Source of the DNA: an uncultured euryarchaeote
GTDB lineage: Archaea > Thermoplasmatota > Poseidoniia > Poseidoniales > Thalassarchaeaceae
Reading direction: 5' to 3'
NCBI GenBank assembly: GCA_937901365.1
Contig: CALCEF010000294.1
Coordinates: 1-6,371, forward strand
Length of the DNA: 6,371 nucleotides
How positions within the stretch are numbered: position 1 is the stretch's first letter; the number at the start of each line of letters is the position of its first letter. The notes under the pieces are model-generated. The model searched no databases, was not told the origin of the DNA, and worked only from the letters and a program-made list of their open reading frames with translations. The translations under genes and the position numbers were made by a program. This document shows, in pieces, positions 6,241 through 6,371 of the stretch.

Positions 6241-6371
6241 TCATTCCTCGCGCGCACGCATGAGAGCAGCCCAAAGAATCGCCATTGGCGTCAGTAGAGT
6301 TGGGAATGCTAGGAAGTTGTTTGAGGTAACTTCCTCCTGATTTTGCGGACCATCGTCATTTCCGACGTTTG
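6241..6371 (-). CDS. C-terminal end of a membrane-anchored protein, 5'-truncated by the window edge
   Basis: An open minus-strand frame enters from the right edge (first full codon 6369-6367) and ends with TGA at 6243-6241, giving 42 visible residues. It begins with a polar acidic stretch (NVGNDDGPQNQEEVTSNN), runs into about 18 hydrophobic residues (FLAFPTLLTPMAILWAAL), and ends in a short charged tail, MRAREE. That layout fits a C-terminal membrane anchor of an exported protein, with the tail inside the cell by the positive-inside rule. A last helix of a multi-pass protein fits equally well. It points the same way as the DUF4350 gene, about 198 bases upstream of it, so it may belong to the same cluster or a separate unit. 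The family cannot be named from this much sequence. The polar-hydrophobic-basic organisation and convincing stop support a real gene, but no start is in view. Confidence 0.6.
   Translation of the reverse strand, partial: NVGNDDGPQNQEEVTSNNFLAFPTLLTPMAILWAALMRAREE

Overview
The window holds the 3' end of one plus-strand gene and a run of five minus-strand genes, the outermost cut by the window edge. The organism is most likely an archaeon. The Shine-Dalgarno sites are strong; one reads GAGGTGAT, a near-complete match to the 3' end of archaeal or bacterial 16S rRNA. The gene set and protein style suggest a marine Thermoplasmatota lineage such as Marine Group II (Poseidoniales): a MoxR ATPase, a DUF58 protein and a DUF4350 membrane protein in tandem, an ectodomain with a DPDGDG loop, and a neighbour ending in a C-terminal membrane anchor. 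This placement is inference from style. No rRNA or other phylogenetic marker is present.

Layout. Positions 1-962 (+) are the C-terminal two thirds or so of an aspartokinase-like protein: the end of the amino-acid-kinase domain plus ACT-like regulatory regions. Two bases later, and convergent with it, comes the end of the minus-strand cluster. Read in its own direction (right to left), the cluster runs: the tail of a membrane-anchored protein (6371-6241); an intergenic stretch of about 200 bp with a perfect 16-bp palindrome and a possible TATA box; a DUF4350-type two-TM protein with a large exported domain (6042-4432); a MoxR-type AAA+ ATPase with an unusual Pro-Ala-rich N-terminal tether (4397-3270); a membrane-anchored DUF58 protein with a vWA-like fold (3225-1906); and an unrecognised six-TM protein (1894-965). 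The gaps between the last four genes are 34, 44 and 11 bases, each start has a clear or plausible ribosome binding site, and the layout looks like one operon.

How the genes could work together. MoxR ATPases paired with vWA/DUF58 proteins are known as chaperone-like modules that mature or remodel partner proteins or complexes. Here three of the four complete partners are predicted membrane proteins, and one carries a disulfide-rich, possibly calcium-binding ectodomain. A reasonable inference is an ATP-driven cytoplasmic motor (MoxR) working through a membrane-bound adaptor (DUF58) on a membrane or cell-surface complex that includes the DUF4350 protein and the six-TM protein. The substrate cannot be read from the sequence. 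The aspartokinase belongs to amino-acid biosynthesis and is probably unrelated. I found no mobile element, CRISPR array, tRNA or rRNA.
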